A stretch of 50,000 nucleotides of DNA from Prorocentrum cordatum (GCA_963575745.1 CAUYUJ010015844.1:181022-231021), one strand, 5' to 3'. Shown: positions 28,214 to 38,770, counted from the stretch's first letter. The notes: generated by a model not told the origin, from the letters alone. Made by a program: numbers and translations.

Positions 28214-29966
28214 CACCATGTTATTTATCAGGTTTCGTGCCCCTCCCACCCCTCCAGGGAGGCCCCGCCTGAGCGAGCAGGGTATTCGCACACCATGTTA
28301 TTTATCAGGTTTCGCGCCCCTCCCACCCCTCCAGGGAGGCCCCGCCTGAGCGAGCAGGGTATTCGCACACCATGTTATTTATCAGGTTTCGTGCCACTCC
28401 CACCTCTCCAGGGAGGCCCCGCCTGAGCGAGCAGGGTATTCGCACACCATGTTATTTATCAGGTTTCGTGCCCCTCCCACCCCTCCAGGGAGGCCCCGCA
28501 TGAGCGAGCAGGGTATTCGCACACCATGTATTTATTCATAGGTTTCCCCCCCTCCCACCCCTCCAGGGAGGACCCGCTGAGCGGCAGGGTATTCGCACAC
28601 CATGTTATTTATCAGGTTTCGTGCCCCTCCCACCCTCCGGAGGGGACCCGCCTGAGCGAGCAGGGTATTCGCACACAATGTTATTTATCAGGTTTCGTGC
28701 CCCTCCCACCCCTCCAGGGGGGCCCCGCCTGAGCGAGCAGGGTATTCGCACACCATATTATTTATCAGGTTTCGTGCCCCTCCCACCCTCCAGGGAGGCC
28801 CCGCCTGAGCGAGCAGGGTATTCGCACACCATGTTATTTATCAGGTTTCGTGCCCCTCCCACCCCTCCAGGGAGGCCCCGCCTGAGCGAGCAGGGTATTC
28901 GCACACCATGATATTTATCAGGTTTCCTGCCCCACCCATCCCTCCAGGGAGGCCCCGCCTGAGCGAGCAGGGTATTCGCACACCATGCTATTTATCAGGT
29001 TTCGTGCCCCTCCCACCCCTCCAGGGAGGCCCCACCAGAGCGGGAAGGGTGTTCGCACACCATGTTATTATCAGGTATCCTGCCCATCCCACCCCTCCAG
29101 GGAGGCCCCGCCTGAGCGAGCAGGGTATTCGCACACCATGTTATTTATAAGTTTTCGTGCCTCTCCCACCCCTCCAGGGAGGCCCAGCCTGAGCAAGCAA
29201 GGTATTCGCACACCATGTTATTTATCAGGTTTCGTGCCCCTCCCACCCCTCCAGGGAGGCCCCGCCTGAGCGAGCAGGGTATTCGCACACCATGTTATTT
29301 ATCTGGTTTCGTGCCCCTCCCACCCCTCCAGGGAGGCCCCACCAGAGCGGGAAGGGTGTTCGCACACCATGTTATTTATCAGGTATCCTGCCCATCCCAC
29401 CCCTCCAGGGAGGCCCCACCAGAGCGGGCAGGGTATCCGCACACCATGCTATTTATAAGTTTTCGTGCCTCTCCCACCCCTCCAGGGAGGCCCAGCCTGA
29501 GCAAGCAAGGTATTCGCACACCATATGATTTATCAGGTTTCGTGCCCCTCCCACCCTTCCAGGGAGGCCCCACCAGAGCGGGCAGGGCATTCGCACACCA
29601 TATTATTTATCAGGTTTCGTGCCCCTCCCGCCACTCCAGGGAGGCCCCGCCAGAGCGGGCAGGGTATTCGCACGCCATATATTATTATTAGGTTTCGTGC
29701 CGTTCCCGCCCCTCCAGGGAGGCCCCACCAGAGCGGGCAGGGTATTCGCACACCATGTTATTTATCAGGTGTCGTGCCCCTCCCACCCCTCCAGGGAGGC
29801 CCCACCAGAGCGGGCAGGGTATCCGTACACCATATTATTTATCAGGTTTCGTGCCCCTCCCACCCCTCCAGGGAGGCCCCACCAGAGCGGGCAGGGTATT
29901 CGCACACCATATTATTCATCAGGTTTCGTGCCCCTCCCACCCCTCCAGGGAGGCCCCACCAGAGCG
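28214..29966. repeat. 77-bp satellite, about 23 copies, two variant classes
   Basis: The unit begins caccatgttatttatcaggt, continues ttcgtgcccctcccacccct, ccagggaggccccgcctgag and ends cgagcagggtattcgca. The first two copies start at 28214 and 28291. Units on the left end in cgcctgagcgagcagg, those on the right (all from about 29560) in caccagagcgggcagg, and the two alternate from 29030 to 29560. Because 77 is not a multiple of 3, successive units are read in different frames; the left class has stops, the right class is open, so long Pro/Arg-rich frames appear only on the right. Confidence 0.95.
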
Positions 29967-30771
29967 CAGACAAGAAGCAATGGAACCCCGTAACATCTTT
30001 ATGTGGGGAACTCCGTTAGCATAATTTTGTTGTCGAACTCTCTGAAGCAACAGTGCCAAGCGCGGAGTGAGCATACAAGTGCAAATGCAGTGGAAACGCA
30101 CTTTGCGTTCCAAGGGCGTCAACATGCGTGCCACTTACCGGAACGCGAGACCTAGAACCTGGGTGGCTCACCGCGAATTAAAGCTGTGTACACATGTGTA
30201 TCTGCAAGTTTTTTTCGTAAATCTACAAACGTAAGAATGCTCACACTCTCTGTCCCCCTCCCTTCCACCTCGCTCGCCTACTGCTGCCGGCTCGGCTCGA
30301 GCAGATGTGAGACAATCTGGCCACTGGAGCGGTGGTCGGAAACGAAAAGGGCCCCATTTCAATCCCTGCTGGGATCCTCCGCCATCCCCGTTGCCGCTGC
30401 GAGCCGGGAAGTGGGCTACTGAAGGCAAGCCGGTTCCGCACCCACAAAGCGATAGATCTACCCACACTGCTCAAATGTCGCACTCATCATGGAAGTTACA
30501 ACACATGAGAAGCGAAGGGTATTCGGCCGAATGGTTAATACATCGGGAGACGACTGTAGCATTCAACTGCTATGTCTGATCCCCTCGCGTATCTGATGCG
30601 GATTAAAATGCAGTGCTGCGTGCTGCGATAGGGGGTCTCGCTGTCGCCACGAAGCACATGCCCGTCACCGCGTCTGCGCGATAGTGGATGCAAAAATGTG
30701 TCTTATCTGGTGGGGTATCTGGAACGGTTGTTTCATGTAGCCTTTGCTATCGTCAAGCTACCTTCCCGGGA
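29967..30771. other. intergenic region downstream of the membrane-protein gene
   Basis: Mixed-composition sequence with short frames only. As the 3' side of the gene at 30772-34299 it should contain that gene's 3' untranslated region. I see no clear polyadenylation signal. Confidence 0.5.
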
Positions 30772-33700
30772 CTAAATCGAAAGCCCTGAGGCCCGAGACC
30801 AGCTGCGAGCCAACCCGGCGTCACCAGACCTGGCTGAGGCAGCCGACGGACTGGGTGACAAATTTCCGCCTGACCTACCCGATCGCATACCTGTCGACGA
30901 AAGGCTGCTCCGTTGCGATGCGCCGATCTCGCTTCCCAAAGACGCTTTGGCCGATGCACCGCGTGCACCGCGTGACAGGCTGCGCGCCTGCTTGGGTGCG
31001 TTGCTTTGCGACTCGATCCTTGGGGGCGCTCCAGGCGCGACCCATATTATGTCCTCGGGCGTCCCCTGCTCGAGGTCATTTCGCGACACAGCCTCCAAGT
31101 CCTCTTCAGACTTCCGTTGCCGGCGGATCCTTAAGAAACATAACAATTGAATGCAACAACACAAAACAAATATCGCGCCAACTATGATGCCCATAATGAC
31201 AAAATCAATGCTCGCCGTTTTCTCCGTGTCGGCAATGAGGCCCTCTGCGAATGGCGTTGCCGTCGTTGATGTCGTCTGGGTGACGGTGATTTCCATTATC
31301 GTGGGCTCTGCGTGCACGAAGACACTGGAATTTGACACGAGTGTCAGGCCCCGAGATGACATGGCGAGCTCCATGAGGCTATAAAACGTCTCAATCGACT
31401 CCAAGTTCTCTCCTGAGGTCGCGTTTACATGCTGATGCAGCTCTGTCGTTACGTCGTATGCCGAAAAGGCGGGAGATGCACTTGCAACTATCGTCCAATC
31501 GACCTGCCAATGCGTGACTGAGCTGGTGAGCTCCCGGTCCGACATGAGCCGTCGCGAGCTGTTTGTGAAAAGCGAGGCGACACAGAACACAGCACTTTCG
31601 GGCACGCCGAAATGTGAAGCAAGTGCATTCACTGACGCACTTTCCACCTGCTCTTGAGTGCCCGTGCTTTCGAACCACATAGATCCCGCAACAATGTATA
31701 TCCGCGTAGTGGTGCTTGTCTGTGTCGTGACGGTGATAGTAGTAGTTGCGCCGAGAGGGGTGGTGGTGGTGATAGTGGTGTCGGTGGGGGTGGTGGTCAT
31801 TGTGACAGTGAATAGGGTCGTGGTGCTGGTCATGGACACAGTACTGGTGCTGGTCAACGTGGTGGTCAAGGTAGTGGTGCTGGTAGCAGTATGAGTGGAC
31901 ATGGTGCTGGTGCTGGTGATTGTGGCAGTTGTCAAGGTGCTGGTGCTGGTCAACGTGGTGGTCAAGGTAGTGGTACTGGTAGCAGTATGAGTGGACATGG
32001 TGCTGGTGCTGGTGATTGTGGCAGTTGTCAAGGTGCTGGTGCTGGTCAACGTGGTGGTCAAGGTAGTGGTGCTGGTAGCAGTATGAGTGGACATGGTGCT
32101 GGTGCTGGTGATTGTGGCAGTTGTCAAGGTGCTGCTGCTGGTCGCGGTAGCAGTGGTCAAGGTGGTCGTGGTGGCAGTGGTCAAGGTGGTGCTGCTGGTC
32201 GTGGTGGCAGTGGTCAAGGTGGTGATGCTGGTCGTTGTAGCAGTGGTCGAGCTAGTAATGCTGGTCCTGGAGGTGAAGGTAGTGGTGTACACTGTAGTAG
32301 TAGTGCCGCTGGTCAGTGTGTCAGTGGTCAAAGTGGTGGTGATGCTGGTCATGGTGGCACTTGTCAGGGTGGTGCTGGTCATCGTGGCAGTGGACACGGT
32401 GGTGCTGCTGGTCAGCGTGGTAGTCAAGGTGGTGGTGCTGGTTGCAGTGCGAGTGGACATGGTGCTGCTCCCTGTTGTGCTGGTCTCAGTCATGCTGACA
32501 GTTGTCCTGGTTGCAGTAATCACCTTAATGTCTGGTGGTGTTACTTCGATCTCAGATCCCACTATCGCGAAACCTTGCGAAAGGAAGAGTGATTGAATAC
32601 CTGATCCGAAATCATAAGCAACAACGCTATCATTAACAACCTGGCTTGCAAAATCGTATACGTTCTTCGCAGGAGCTTCAGGCGAGATGATCTCCCAATC
32701 GACGTTATACTGCGGGCCAGAACCATCAACGACATACCGGGCCAGGCTCGCAGAAGCGGTGACAGTCACAATGACATTATCTTCATCAACTTGGAAAACA
32801 CTCGCTAAATGAGATGTTAATGCCCTTGTAATATTATCAACCGTCCCATTGCTTTGAAATGAGATGGAACTGGAGACAACGTAAAGGGGTGTGGTGGTAG
32901 ATGTATGAGTGCTACTAGTGCTGGTCGCAGTGGTGCTGGTCGCAGTGGTGCTGGTTACACTGGTACTGGTGGCACTCAAGCTGGTGGCGGTACCAGTACT
33001 CTGGGAGGTACTGGTCCCAGTGTGAGTGTAAATGGTGGTACTGCTAGTCGCGCTGGTAGCAGTGGTCAAGGTGGAGGTGCTGGTAGCAGTATGAGTGGAC
33101 ATGGTGCTGGTGCTGGTGATTGTGGCAGTTGTCAAGGTGCTGCTGCTGGTCGCGGTAGCAGTGGTCAAGGTGGTCGTGGTGGCAGTGGTCAAGGTGGTGC
33201 TGCTGGTCGTGGTGGCAGTGGTCAGGGTAGTGGTGCTAGTCATGGTGGCAGTGGTCAGGGTAGTGGTGCTGGCTGCAGTTAAGCTCGTCAGGGTAGTGGT
33301 GCTAGTCATGGTGGCAGTGGTCAGGGTAGTGGTGCTGGTCGCAGTTAAGCTCGTCAGGGTAGTGGTGCTGGTCATGGTAGCAGTGGTCAAGGTGGAGGTG
33401 CTGGTCATGGTGGCAGTGGTCAGGGTAGTGGTGCTGGTTGCAGTTAAGCTCGTCAGGGTAGTGGTGCTAGTCATGGTGGCAGTGGTCAGGGTAGTGGTGC
33501 TGGTCGCAGTTAAGCTCGTCAGGGTAGTGGTGCTGGTCATGGTAGCAGTGGTCAAGGTGGAGGTGCTGGTCATGGTGGCAGTGGTCAGGGTAGTGGTGCT
33601 GGTTGCAGTGATGCTTGTCAGGGTAGTGGTGCTAGTCATGGTGGCAGTGGTCAGGGTAGTGGTGCTGGTTGCAGTTAAGCTCGTCAGGGTAGTGGTGCTA

Positions 33701-34299
33701 GTCATGGTGGCAGTGGTCAGGGTAGTGGTGCTGGTCGCAGTGATGCTTGTCAGGGTAGTGGTGCTAGTCATGGTGGCAGTGGTCAGGGTAGTGGTGCTGG
33801 TCGCAGTTGTGCTCGTCAGGGTAGTGGTGCTGGTCGCAGTTGTGCTCGTCAGGGTAGTGGTGCTGGTCATAGTGGTAGTACTCGTCACGGTGGTGCTGGC
33901 AAGGAGCCTCCTGCCCTTCACAGATTTGGTAGCGATGCTAGTTATGGAAGCGATTGCCGGGGTGGTGTTGGTTATCATGGAAGTTGCGACGTGAATTTCA
34001 CGTCCACCACCGCAAATACAGCAAGCTTCCATAGCCGAATGGCCCATGCTCCCCACATCCGAAGGATAGCCGATGACGAAATGGCGATTCATGACCTGAT
34101 CAGCAGATGTCGTGCACAAATCCTCGTAGTCGTCGCAAGGAAGCCCTCTACTATCGGTCCAATCTGCGGGATTGTTTGCACAACCCTGCCTCTCATGACA
34201 GCGCGCCTCACATGTCATCATCGCCAGAAGCAATGCGGTGAACACCCCGTGCAAGCTGCAATGCAACTCATACGGACTGCCTTGGCGCCCAGGGCCCAT
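30772..34299 (-). CDS. large Thr/Ser-rich single-pass membrane protein (mucin-like), intronless
   Basis: The ATG at 34299 gives 1175 residues without a break. It is preferred over an upstream in-frame Met because a spliced-leader relic lies 85 bases before it. A signal peptide is likely (HGVFTALLLAMMTCEARC). A Cys-rich domain follows (C-ANNPADWTDSRGLPC-DDYEDLC ... ACCICGGG). Next come Thr/Ser repeats (TSTTTLTTATM units), likely sites for O-glycosylation. A first globular domain (about 32890-32540, SSSISFQSNGTVDNITRAL ... YNVDWEI), a second Thr block, and a second related domain (about 31690-31290, AGSMWFESTGTQEQVESA ... WQVDWTI) come next. The membrane segment is at about 31206-31132 (IDFVIMGIIVGAIFVLCCC). 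A Ser/Arg-rich cytoplasmic tail of about 115 residues ends the protein. The paired globular domains resemble SEA-like or other ferredoxin-fold extracellular modules, by pattern only. Likely a cell-surface or cortical-membrane protein. Confidence 0.85.
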   Translation of the reverse strand: MGPGRQGSPYELHCSLHGVFTALLLAMMTCEARCHERQGCANNPADWTDSRGLPCDDYEDLCTTSADQVMNRHFVIGYPSDVGSMGHSAMEACCICGGGREIHVATSMITNTTPAIASITSIATKSVKGRRLLASTTVTSTTTMTSTTTLTSTTATSTTTLTSTTATSTTTLTTATMTSTTTLTSITATSTTTLTTATMTSTTTLTSLTATSTTTLTTATMTSTTTLTSITATSTTTLTTATMTSTSTLTTATMTSTTTLTSLTATSTTTLTTATMTSTTTLTSLTATSTTTLTTATMTSTSTLTTATMTSTTTLTSLTATSTTTLTTATMTSTTTLTSLTAASTTTLTTATMTSTTTLTTATTTSSTTLTTATTTTLTTATATSSSTLTTATITSTSTMSTHTATSTSTLTTATSATSSTTIYTHTGTSTSQSTGTATSLSATSTSVTSTTATSTTATSTSSTHTSTTTPLYVVSSSISFQSNGTVDNITRALTSHLASVFQVDEDNVIVTVTASASLARYVVDGSGPQYNVDWEIISPEAPAKNVYDFASQVVNDSVVAYDFGSGIQSLFLSQGFAIVGSEIEVTPPDIKVITATRTTVSMTETSTTGSSTMSTRTATSTTTLTTTLTSSTTVSTATMTSTTLTSATMTSITTTLTTDTLTSGTTTTVYTTTFTSRTSITSSTTATTTSITTLTTATTTSSTTLTTATTTTLTTATATSSSTLTTATITSTSTMSTHTATSTTTLTTTLTSTSTLTTATITSTSTMSTHTATSTTTLTTTLTSTSTLTTATITSTSTMSTHTATSTTTLTTTLTSTSTVSMTSTTTLFTVTMTTTPTDTTITTTTPLGATTTITVTTQTSTTTRIYIVAGSMWFESTGTQEQVESASVNALASHFGVPESAVFCVASLFTNSSRRLMSDRELTSSVTHWQVDWTIVASASPAFSAYDVTTELHQHVNATSGENLESIETFYSLMELAMSSRGLTLVSNSSVFVHAEPTIMEITVTQTTSTTATPFAEGLIADTEKTASIDFVIMGIIVGAIFVLCCCIQLLCFLRIRRQRKSEEDLEAVSRNDLEQGTPEDIIWVAPGAPPRIESQSNAPKQARSLSRGARGASAKASLGSEIGASQRSSLSSTGMRSGRSGGNLSPSPSAASARSGDAGLARSWSRASGLSI

Positions 34300-34384
34300 T
34301 GATATCTTGGGAGGCACCCTACGCGTTTCAAACTCAAGACGATATATAGTCACTGAGCACGGCTGCGCATGCTTGTGCCACTGG

Positions 34385-34406
34385 CTTGAGCCAAACTTGC
34401 TACGGA
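34385..34406 (-). other. dinoflagellate spliced-leader (DinoSL) relic
   Basis: On the minus strand the sequence reads T-CCGTAGC-AAG-TTTGGCTCAAG. The conserved dinoflagellate leader is D-CCGTAGC-CAT-TTTGGCTCAAG, so 20 of 22 positions match, and the two changes fall together in the middle. It lies in sense orientation 85 bases before the ATG at 34299. A genomic copy of the leader joined to a gene is the known mark of a trans-spliced mRNA that was reverse transcribed and reinserted. This agrees with the intronless gene downstream. Confidence 0.85.
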
Positions 34407-34600
34407 GGCTTCCTGGATTCTTTTTTGGGAAGTGATGGGTGGTCTGAATCGTCGTCTGCTGTGCAAGAGTAGACCGGAGGCCAAACTTGGACAGAAAAAA
34501 CAAGGATTGTGGGACTTCATTGTTTTTCTAATTCCTCGGCGCTGTTCGGCGCTGTTTTTTGGTTGTGCCTCGCGGATTTTGTTAGCCGATCCCCTCAGGG
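34407..34600. other. region upstream of the spliced-leader relic
   Basis: Mixed sequence with T-rich pieces (ttcttttttggg; ttgtttttctaattcc). If the gene is a retrocopy, any promoter must lie here or further right, but no element could be identified. Confidence 0.4.
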
Positions 34601-35565
34601 GTGCAGGATCTTCTGGACCCCCTGGGGTTTCTGGAGGCCTCCTGGATGCCTGGACAGCCGTCGGAAGGGTGTCTCGGGCTGCGCGGGAGCGTGTTGGGCC
34701 GTTCTGTACGTTCTGGGGGTTCCTTGGGGTCGTCTTGGGCTGTCCTGGGGCGTCTTGGGGCCCCCCCATGGGAAGCTGGGAGACGCGGTGCCGGCCAGAT
34801 GTCAGGGGATGTGTGGGACCTCCGAGTAGGAGTGTCACATTGAAAAAAAGAAGGAATTCTGGGAATTCCCTTTTTCAAAATCCTTGATCTTCGAGGGTTG
34901 GAAGCAGGAAAACGTGAAAGGCGAAAAACATTAGAAAAAACAATTGGAAATCAACGGTTTGACCCTCTTTGGGCTCTCTCGGGACGGCTCTCGCAATTCT
35001 CTTGGGCTGTTCTTGGAGCCTCGTTGGGGTCTTTTTAGGACCTCTCAGGGATCGGGGGGGTGTCGGGGGCCTCTGGGTGGTCCAGGAGGCCTCTCGGAGG
35101 TCTCTGGAAGCCTCCTGCTCCTGCTCTTGGGCCAGTCTCGGGCCTGTTCTGAGGTGGTCTGGGGCTGTCCTGGGCGTTTCGGGAGTCTTGGAGCCTTCTT
35201 GGTCCTTCTTGGGGCCGTCCTGAGGGTCTCCTGGGTGGTCTTGGGGCGGTCTTGGGCGACTCTTCGGCGTTCTTACAACGTTGGAAATTCGAAAACAACG
35301 ATGTTGGCCTGTCCGGGCCGTCCCGGGACGCCTCTCGGACCTCTTTTGGGGTTTCTTGGAGCCACCTGGGAGCCTCGAGAACCGTCGGAAGGCTGACTTG
35401 GGCTGCTTGGGAGCGTTTTGGGCCATCCTTTCGTATTCTGGACACTCCTGGGAGGCGTCCTGGGCCCTCCTGGAGCGCGGTGGAGGCTCCCCGGAAAGGC
35501 CGAGGGAACGGTACCGGGAGCGTCATCGAGACGTCACGGGGAGGTGGGGGACCCGAGACCCGGGG
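34601..35565. repeat. CCTCTTGGGGCC-type minisatellite, block 3
   Basis: Units such as ggccgtcttggggcctcctgg run through the block. At 34890-34975 an AT-rich insert (aaaaacattagaaaaaacaa ... tggaaatcaacg) resembles 49313-49355 (aaaaaacattggaaaagcac ... tggaaatctacg), so this insert belongs to the repeat family. The block runs into a TA microsatellite like block 1. Confidence 0.7.
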
Positions 35566-35589
35566 GGGGCAGCATTCATCTATATTATA

Positions 35590-35811
35590 GACGTATGTGT
35601 GTAGATATATACATATATATACATATATATATATAAATATATATATGTGTGTGTATATATATATATATATATGTGTGTATATATATAGGTGTATACATGT
35701 ACACGTACATGTGCGTAAATGTATATAGGCATGCGTGCACATGCACATTTGTGAAGCTGTATGTATGTATGTATGTACGCTTGTATGCATGTATGTATGT
35801 ATGCATGCATG

Positions 35812-35871
<60 letters not shown>

Positions 35872-36072
35872 CATACATACATATATATATATATGTGCAT
35901 GCATGTACATGTACATGTGCGTAAATGTACATAGGCATACGTACACATACACGTTTGTGAAGATGTATGTATGTATGTATGTATGTAGGTATGTATGTAT
36001 ATATGTACGCACATATATATATATATATATATATATATGTGCGTGCGTACATACATACATACATACATACAT
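35590..36072. repeat. ACAT/TATA microsatellite
   Basis: Almost 500 bases of tatata, gtat and acat variants, with long pure TA runs at about 35838-35868 and 36016-36038. A duplicated stretch (gtacatgtgcgtaaatgtatataggcatgcgt at 35707 and again near 35915) shows internal duplication. Confidence 0.95.
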
Positions 36073-36125
36073 ACGTTTGTTTGGGGCAATCGTTCCCTCG
36101 CCAATGGTCATTATCACCACTGACC
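36073..36125. repeat. sequence resembling the inner terminal region of element B
   Basis: gtttgtttggggcaatcgtt, then ccctcgccaatggtcattat, parallels 40315-40357 (gttttttagggcaggcgctc, then cctctccaatggtcactacg). It begins exactly at the end of a microsatellite. No other part of an element follows. Confidence 0.35.
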
Positions 36126-37035
36126 GGCATGCAGAACACGTTCATCTAATTGTTTCGTCTCTCGAAGGGTCGCCCGACCCTTTGGCAAACAACGCGGCGC
36201 CGTTTGCGCGAAGGCCAATGTTGCACAGATGCGCGCAATTGAAACTCGTCACAAACCCGCGGCGCCGCCGTTTGCCCCAAACGAAAAAAAAACAAGCAAA
36301 AAGAAGCTGGCAACGGACATTTGCACTGGCGGTGGCGTCGCGAACAAACAACTCAACGCGTGCTACACCATTCCATCCAATACTTTAGCACGCGCGCGGC
36401 AGCGCGGAAAACCCGCGAACTCTGGGCGGCCGACGCAAGGCCGCGACACTGGCGAGGCGCGCGCGCGTGCAAAAGAGCGCGGCTGAACGAATCGCTCCAC
36501 AACCTGGGGGGGGGGTGGAGCGCGAGCAATATTGGCGCAACGGCGAAATTCAGACGATCTTGGGCGTCGTCGAAAAAACGCTTGCGACGCAGCGTCGCAT
36601 TTGGCCCCGCTACCACTGACGGGGCGCACCCCGCAAACACACAGCGCAGTACCCGCACCAGCGCTGGGCTCGTTGCCCAAAGGCTTGGCGAAGGCGCGAG
36701 CAGGGCTTGGAACCAATGTTGCAAATAGGCGTGCTGAGGGTCGCTCGGCGACAGGGGGGGCGGGCGATAGAGGGGGGGGGAGTGGCAAGAACTGAGCAAG
36801 GACTCGAGGGTGTAGAGAGCAAGAAGGGGGGAGGGGGAAAAGGGCGAAAAGGAAGCGGGCAAGGAGGGGCGACAACACACGGAAAAGAGGGAACGAGGAC
36901 AGCGAAGGCAAAAAAATGGGGGGCGAAGGAGGGAACGGGGGAGAATGAGGGAGGGAGCTAGGGGAAGCGGAAGACCAGGGAGGTGAATGGAGGGAGGTGG
37001 GAGGAACGAAAGGAGGGAGGAAACATGCAAGTGGG
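36126..37035. other. spacer, no gene recognised
   Basis: Mixed sequence to about 36720, then G/A-rich (gaaggggggaggg) to 37035. Overlapping frames without motifs. Confidence 0.5.
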
Positions 37036-37038
37036 GGG

Positions 37039-37475
37039 TCGCAGTCCCGACAGGGCGCCTACTTGACAACGCCCGCTCTGGTCCCGACAATGCGCCTACT
37101 TGACAACGCCCGCTCCAGTCCCGACAGGGCAAATAGTTGACACCGCCCGCTCCGCTCCCGACAGGGCAAATACTTGACAACGCCCGCTCCGCTCCCGACA
37201 GGGCGTTTCCTTGACAACGCCCGCTCCGCTCCCGACAGGGCGTTTCCTTGACAACGCCCGCTCCGCTCCCGACAGGGCGTTTCCTTGACAACGCCCGCTC
37301 CGCTCCCGACAGGGCGTTTCCTTGACAACGCCCGCTCCGCTCCCGACAGGGCGCCTACTTGACAACGCCCGCTCTGGTCCCGACAGGGCGCCTACTTGAC
37401 AACGCCCGTTCCGGTCCCGACAGGGCGCCTACTTGACAACGCCCGCTCCAATCCCGACAGGGCGTTTACTCGACA
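37039..37475. repeat. 37-bp tandem repeat, about 12 copies
   Basis: Unit: gcccgctccgctcccgacag then ggcgtttccttgacaac. Variants alter the last part (gcaaatacttgacaac, gcgcctacttgacaac). The period is set by the acaggg at 37161 and 37198. Since 37 is one more than a multiple of 3, the minus strand reads through all copies in a 37-residue super-repeat (GSGAGVVKETPCRERSGRCQ), which makes false protein-like frames. Confidence 0.95.
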
Positions 37476-37494
37476 ACGCCAACCGCGGTTTCAG

Positions 37495-37812
37495 CGCATA
37501 GCGTGCGCCACATAGCTTGCACAACAGAACTCGCACCACATAGATTGCACCACATGGGTTACGCCGCACAACTTGCATCCACATGGCTTGCGCCACATCG
37601 CGTGCAACCCATAGTTTGCACCACATAGCTTGCGCCACAGAACACACGCCACGTAGCCTGCACCACATCGTTTCGGACGCATATATTGCACCGCGCAGCT
37701 TGCGCCACGTTGATAACACCACATAGCTTGCACCACGTGGCTTCCCTCGCATAGCTTACACCACATAGCTTGCAACATGTAGTTTGCACCGCATAGCTTG
37801 CGCCATGCGAGG
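37495..37812. repeat. 14-bp tandem repeat, about 22 copies
   Basis: Unit cttgcaccacatag with frequent substitutions (cttgcgccacatcg, tttgcaccacatag). Cys/Ala/Met-rich minus-strand frames derive from it. Confidence 0.85.
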
Positions 37813-38100
37813 AAAGCAACCTGGAATCTGGAGCACCGTCGGGACCCCCCGGGGCCATCCAGAAACCACCCGTCGGGCCACCCCCCGGGCCATCCAAAAA
37901 CGCCTGCGGGCCCCCCCCCGGGGTCATCCAAAAAATGCGCCTGGGACACTCGAAAAAACCTCCCGCCAAAAATTCCGCCGAAATTTCTGCCAAAAACCAT
38001 TTCGGAATCCATCGCCAATTTCTCCTCCATTTTTTTTAGCAGGAATCCCGTCATAAGAAAATTGGCGGAGAAATTGGCGGCCGCCCCCCGGGGCGCTTGC
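37813..38100. other. spacer with short degenerate repeats
   Basis: Repeats of ggccatccaaaaa and ccccccggg, then ccgccaaaaattccgccgaa with related words. No gene seen. Confidence 0.5.
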
Positions 38101-38770
38101 GGGGTCCCCCGCAGGGGAGGGGCGGGAGGGTGGAGGGTGAGGGCCGGTGGAAACCGAGGGAGGAGGTGGAGGGCGAGGGAGCGCGAGGGGGAGTCGAGGG
38201 TAAGGGTGGAAGGTGAGGGAGGGGGAATGAGGGAATATGAACGAGGGTGGAAAAGCGGACGGAAGGTGAGGAAGGGTGGGGGGCGGGGTGGACGGAAGGT
38301 GAGGGAAGGGTGGCAGGGCAAGTGAGATGAGGGAGGGCGGGGCGAAGGAGAATGGGTGAGGGCGGAAGGTGAGGGAGGGCGGAGGGCGGGGAGCGGATGT
38401 GGGGGGCGAGGGAAGGCGAACGCATGGCGCGGAAAAGGACGGGGGAGGGAAGAGGGGGGGGCAGGGCGGGGGAAGAGGGAGAAGGGGGGGCAAGGGAACG
38501 CGGGGGAGCGAAGAGAGGGAAGGGAGGAGGAACAAGGGAGGTGGAAGATAAGAGGAAGAAGGAGGGGGGCAGGAAGACGGGAGCAGGGAAAACGAGGGTG
38601 GAGGAAGGAGAGACGAGGGACCGCGGAGGGGGGAAATTGGTTGACGGGGGGGCGGGGCAGGGCAGGAGCAGGCGGAAGGGCGCAGGAGGGGCAGGGAGGG
38701 CGGAAGGAGGCAGGCACCGGGAGAAAAGGCGCAGGAGAAGGGAAGAGGCAGGAAAGGGGACCACGTCGTA
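38101..38770. repeat. G/A-rich degenerate repeat tract
   Basis: gagggtggagggtgaggg-type units give Gly/Arg/Glu frames on the plus strand and Pro/Leu/Ser frames on the minus strand. No coding evidence. Confidence 0.75.

Noticed and set aside
28214-29966. 77-bp regular repeats as a CRISPR array
   Set aside because: Units are contiguous with no unique spacers, and the context is eukaryotic.
31891-33994. Gly/Ser-rich (collagen-like) and Val/Leu-rich plus-strand frames
   Set aside because: They are the antisense of the Thr/Ser repeats of the minus-strand membrane-protein gene, which has the domains and the spliced-leader relic.
30772-34503. Start of the membrane-protein gene at the in-frame Met near 34503
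   Set aside because: The spliced-leader relic at 34406-34385 lies inside that extension, and a signal peptide follows the Met at 34299.
37039-37475. 37-bp repeats as a CRISPR array
   Set aside because: Head-to-tail units without spacers; a minisatellite.
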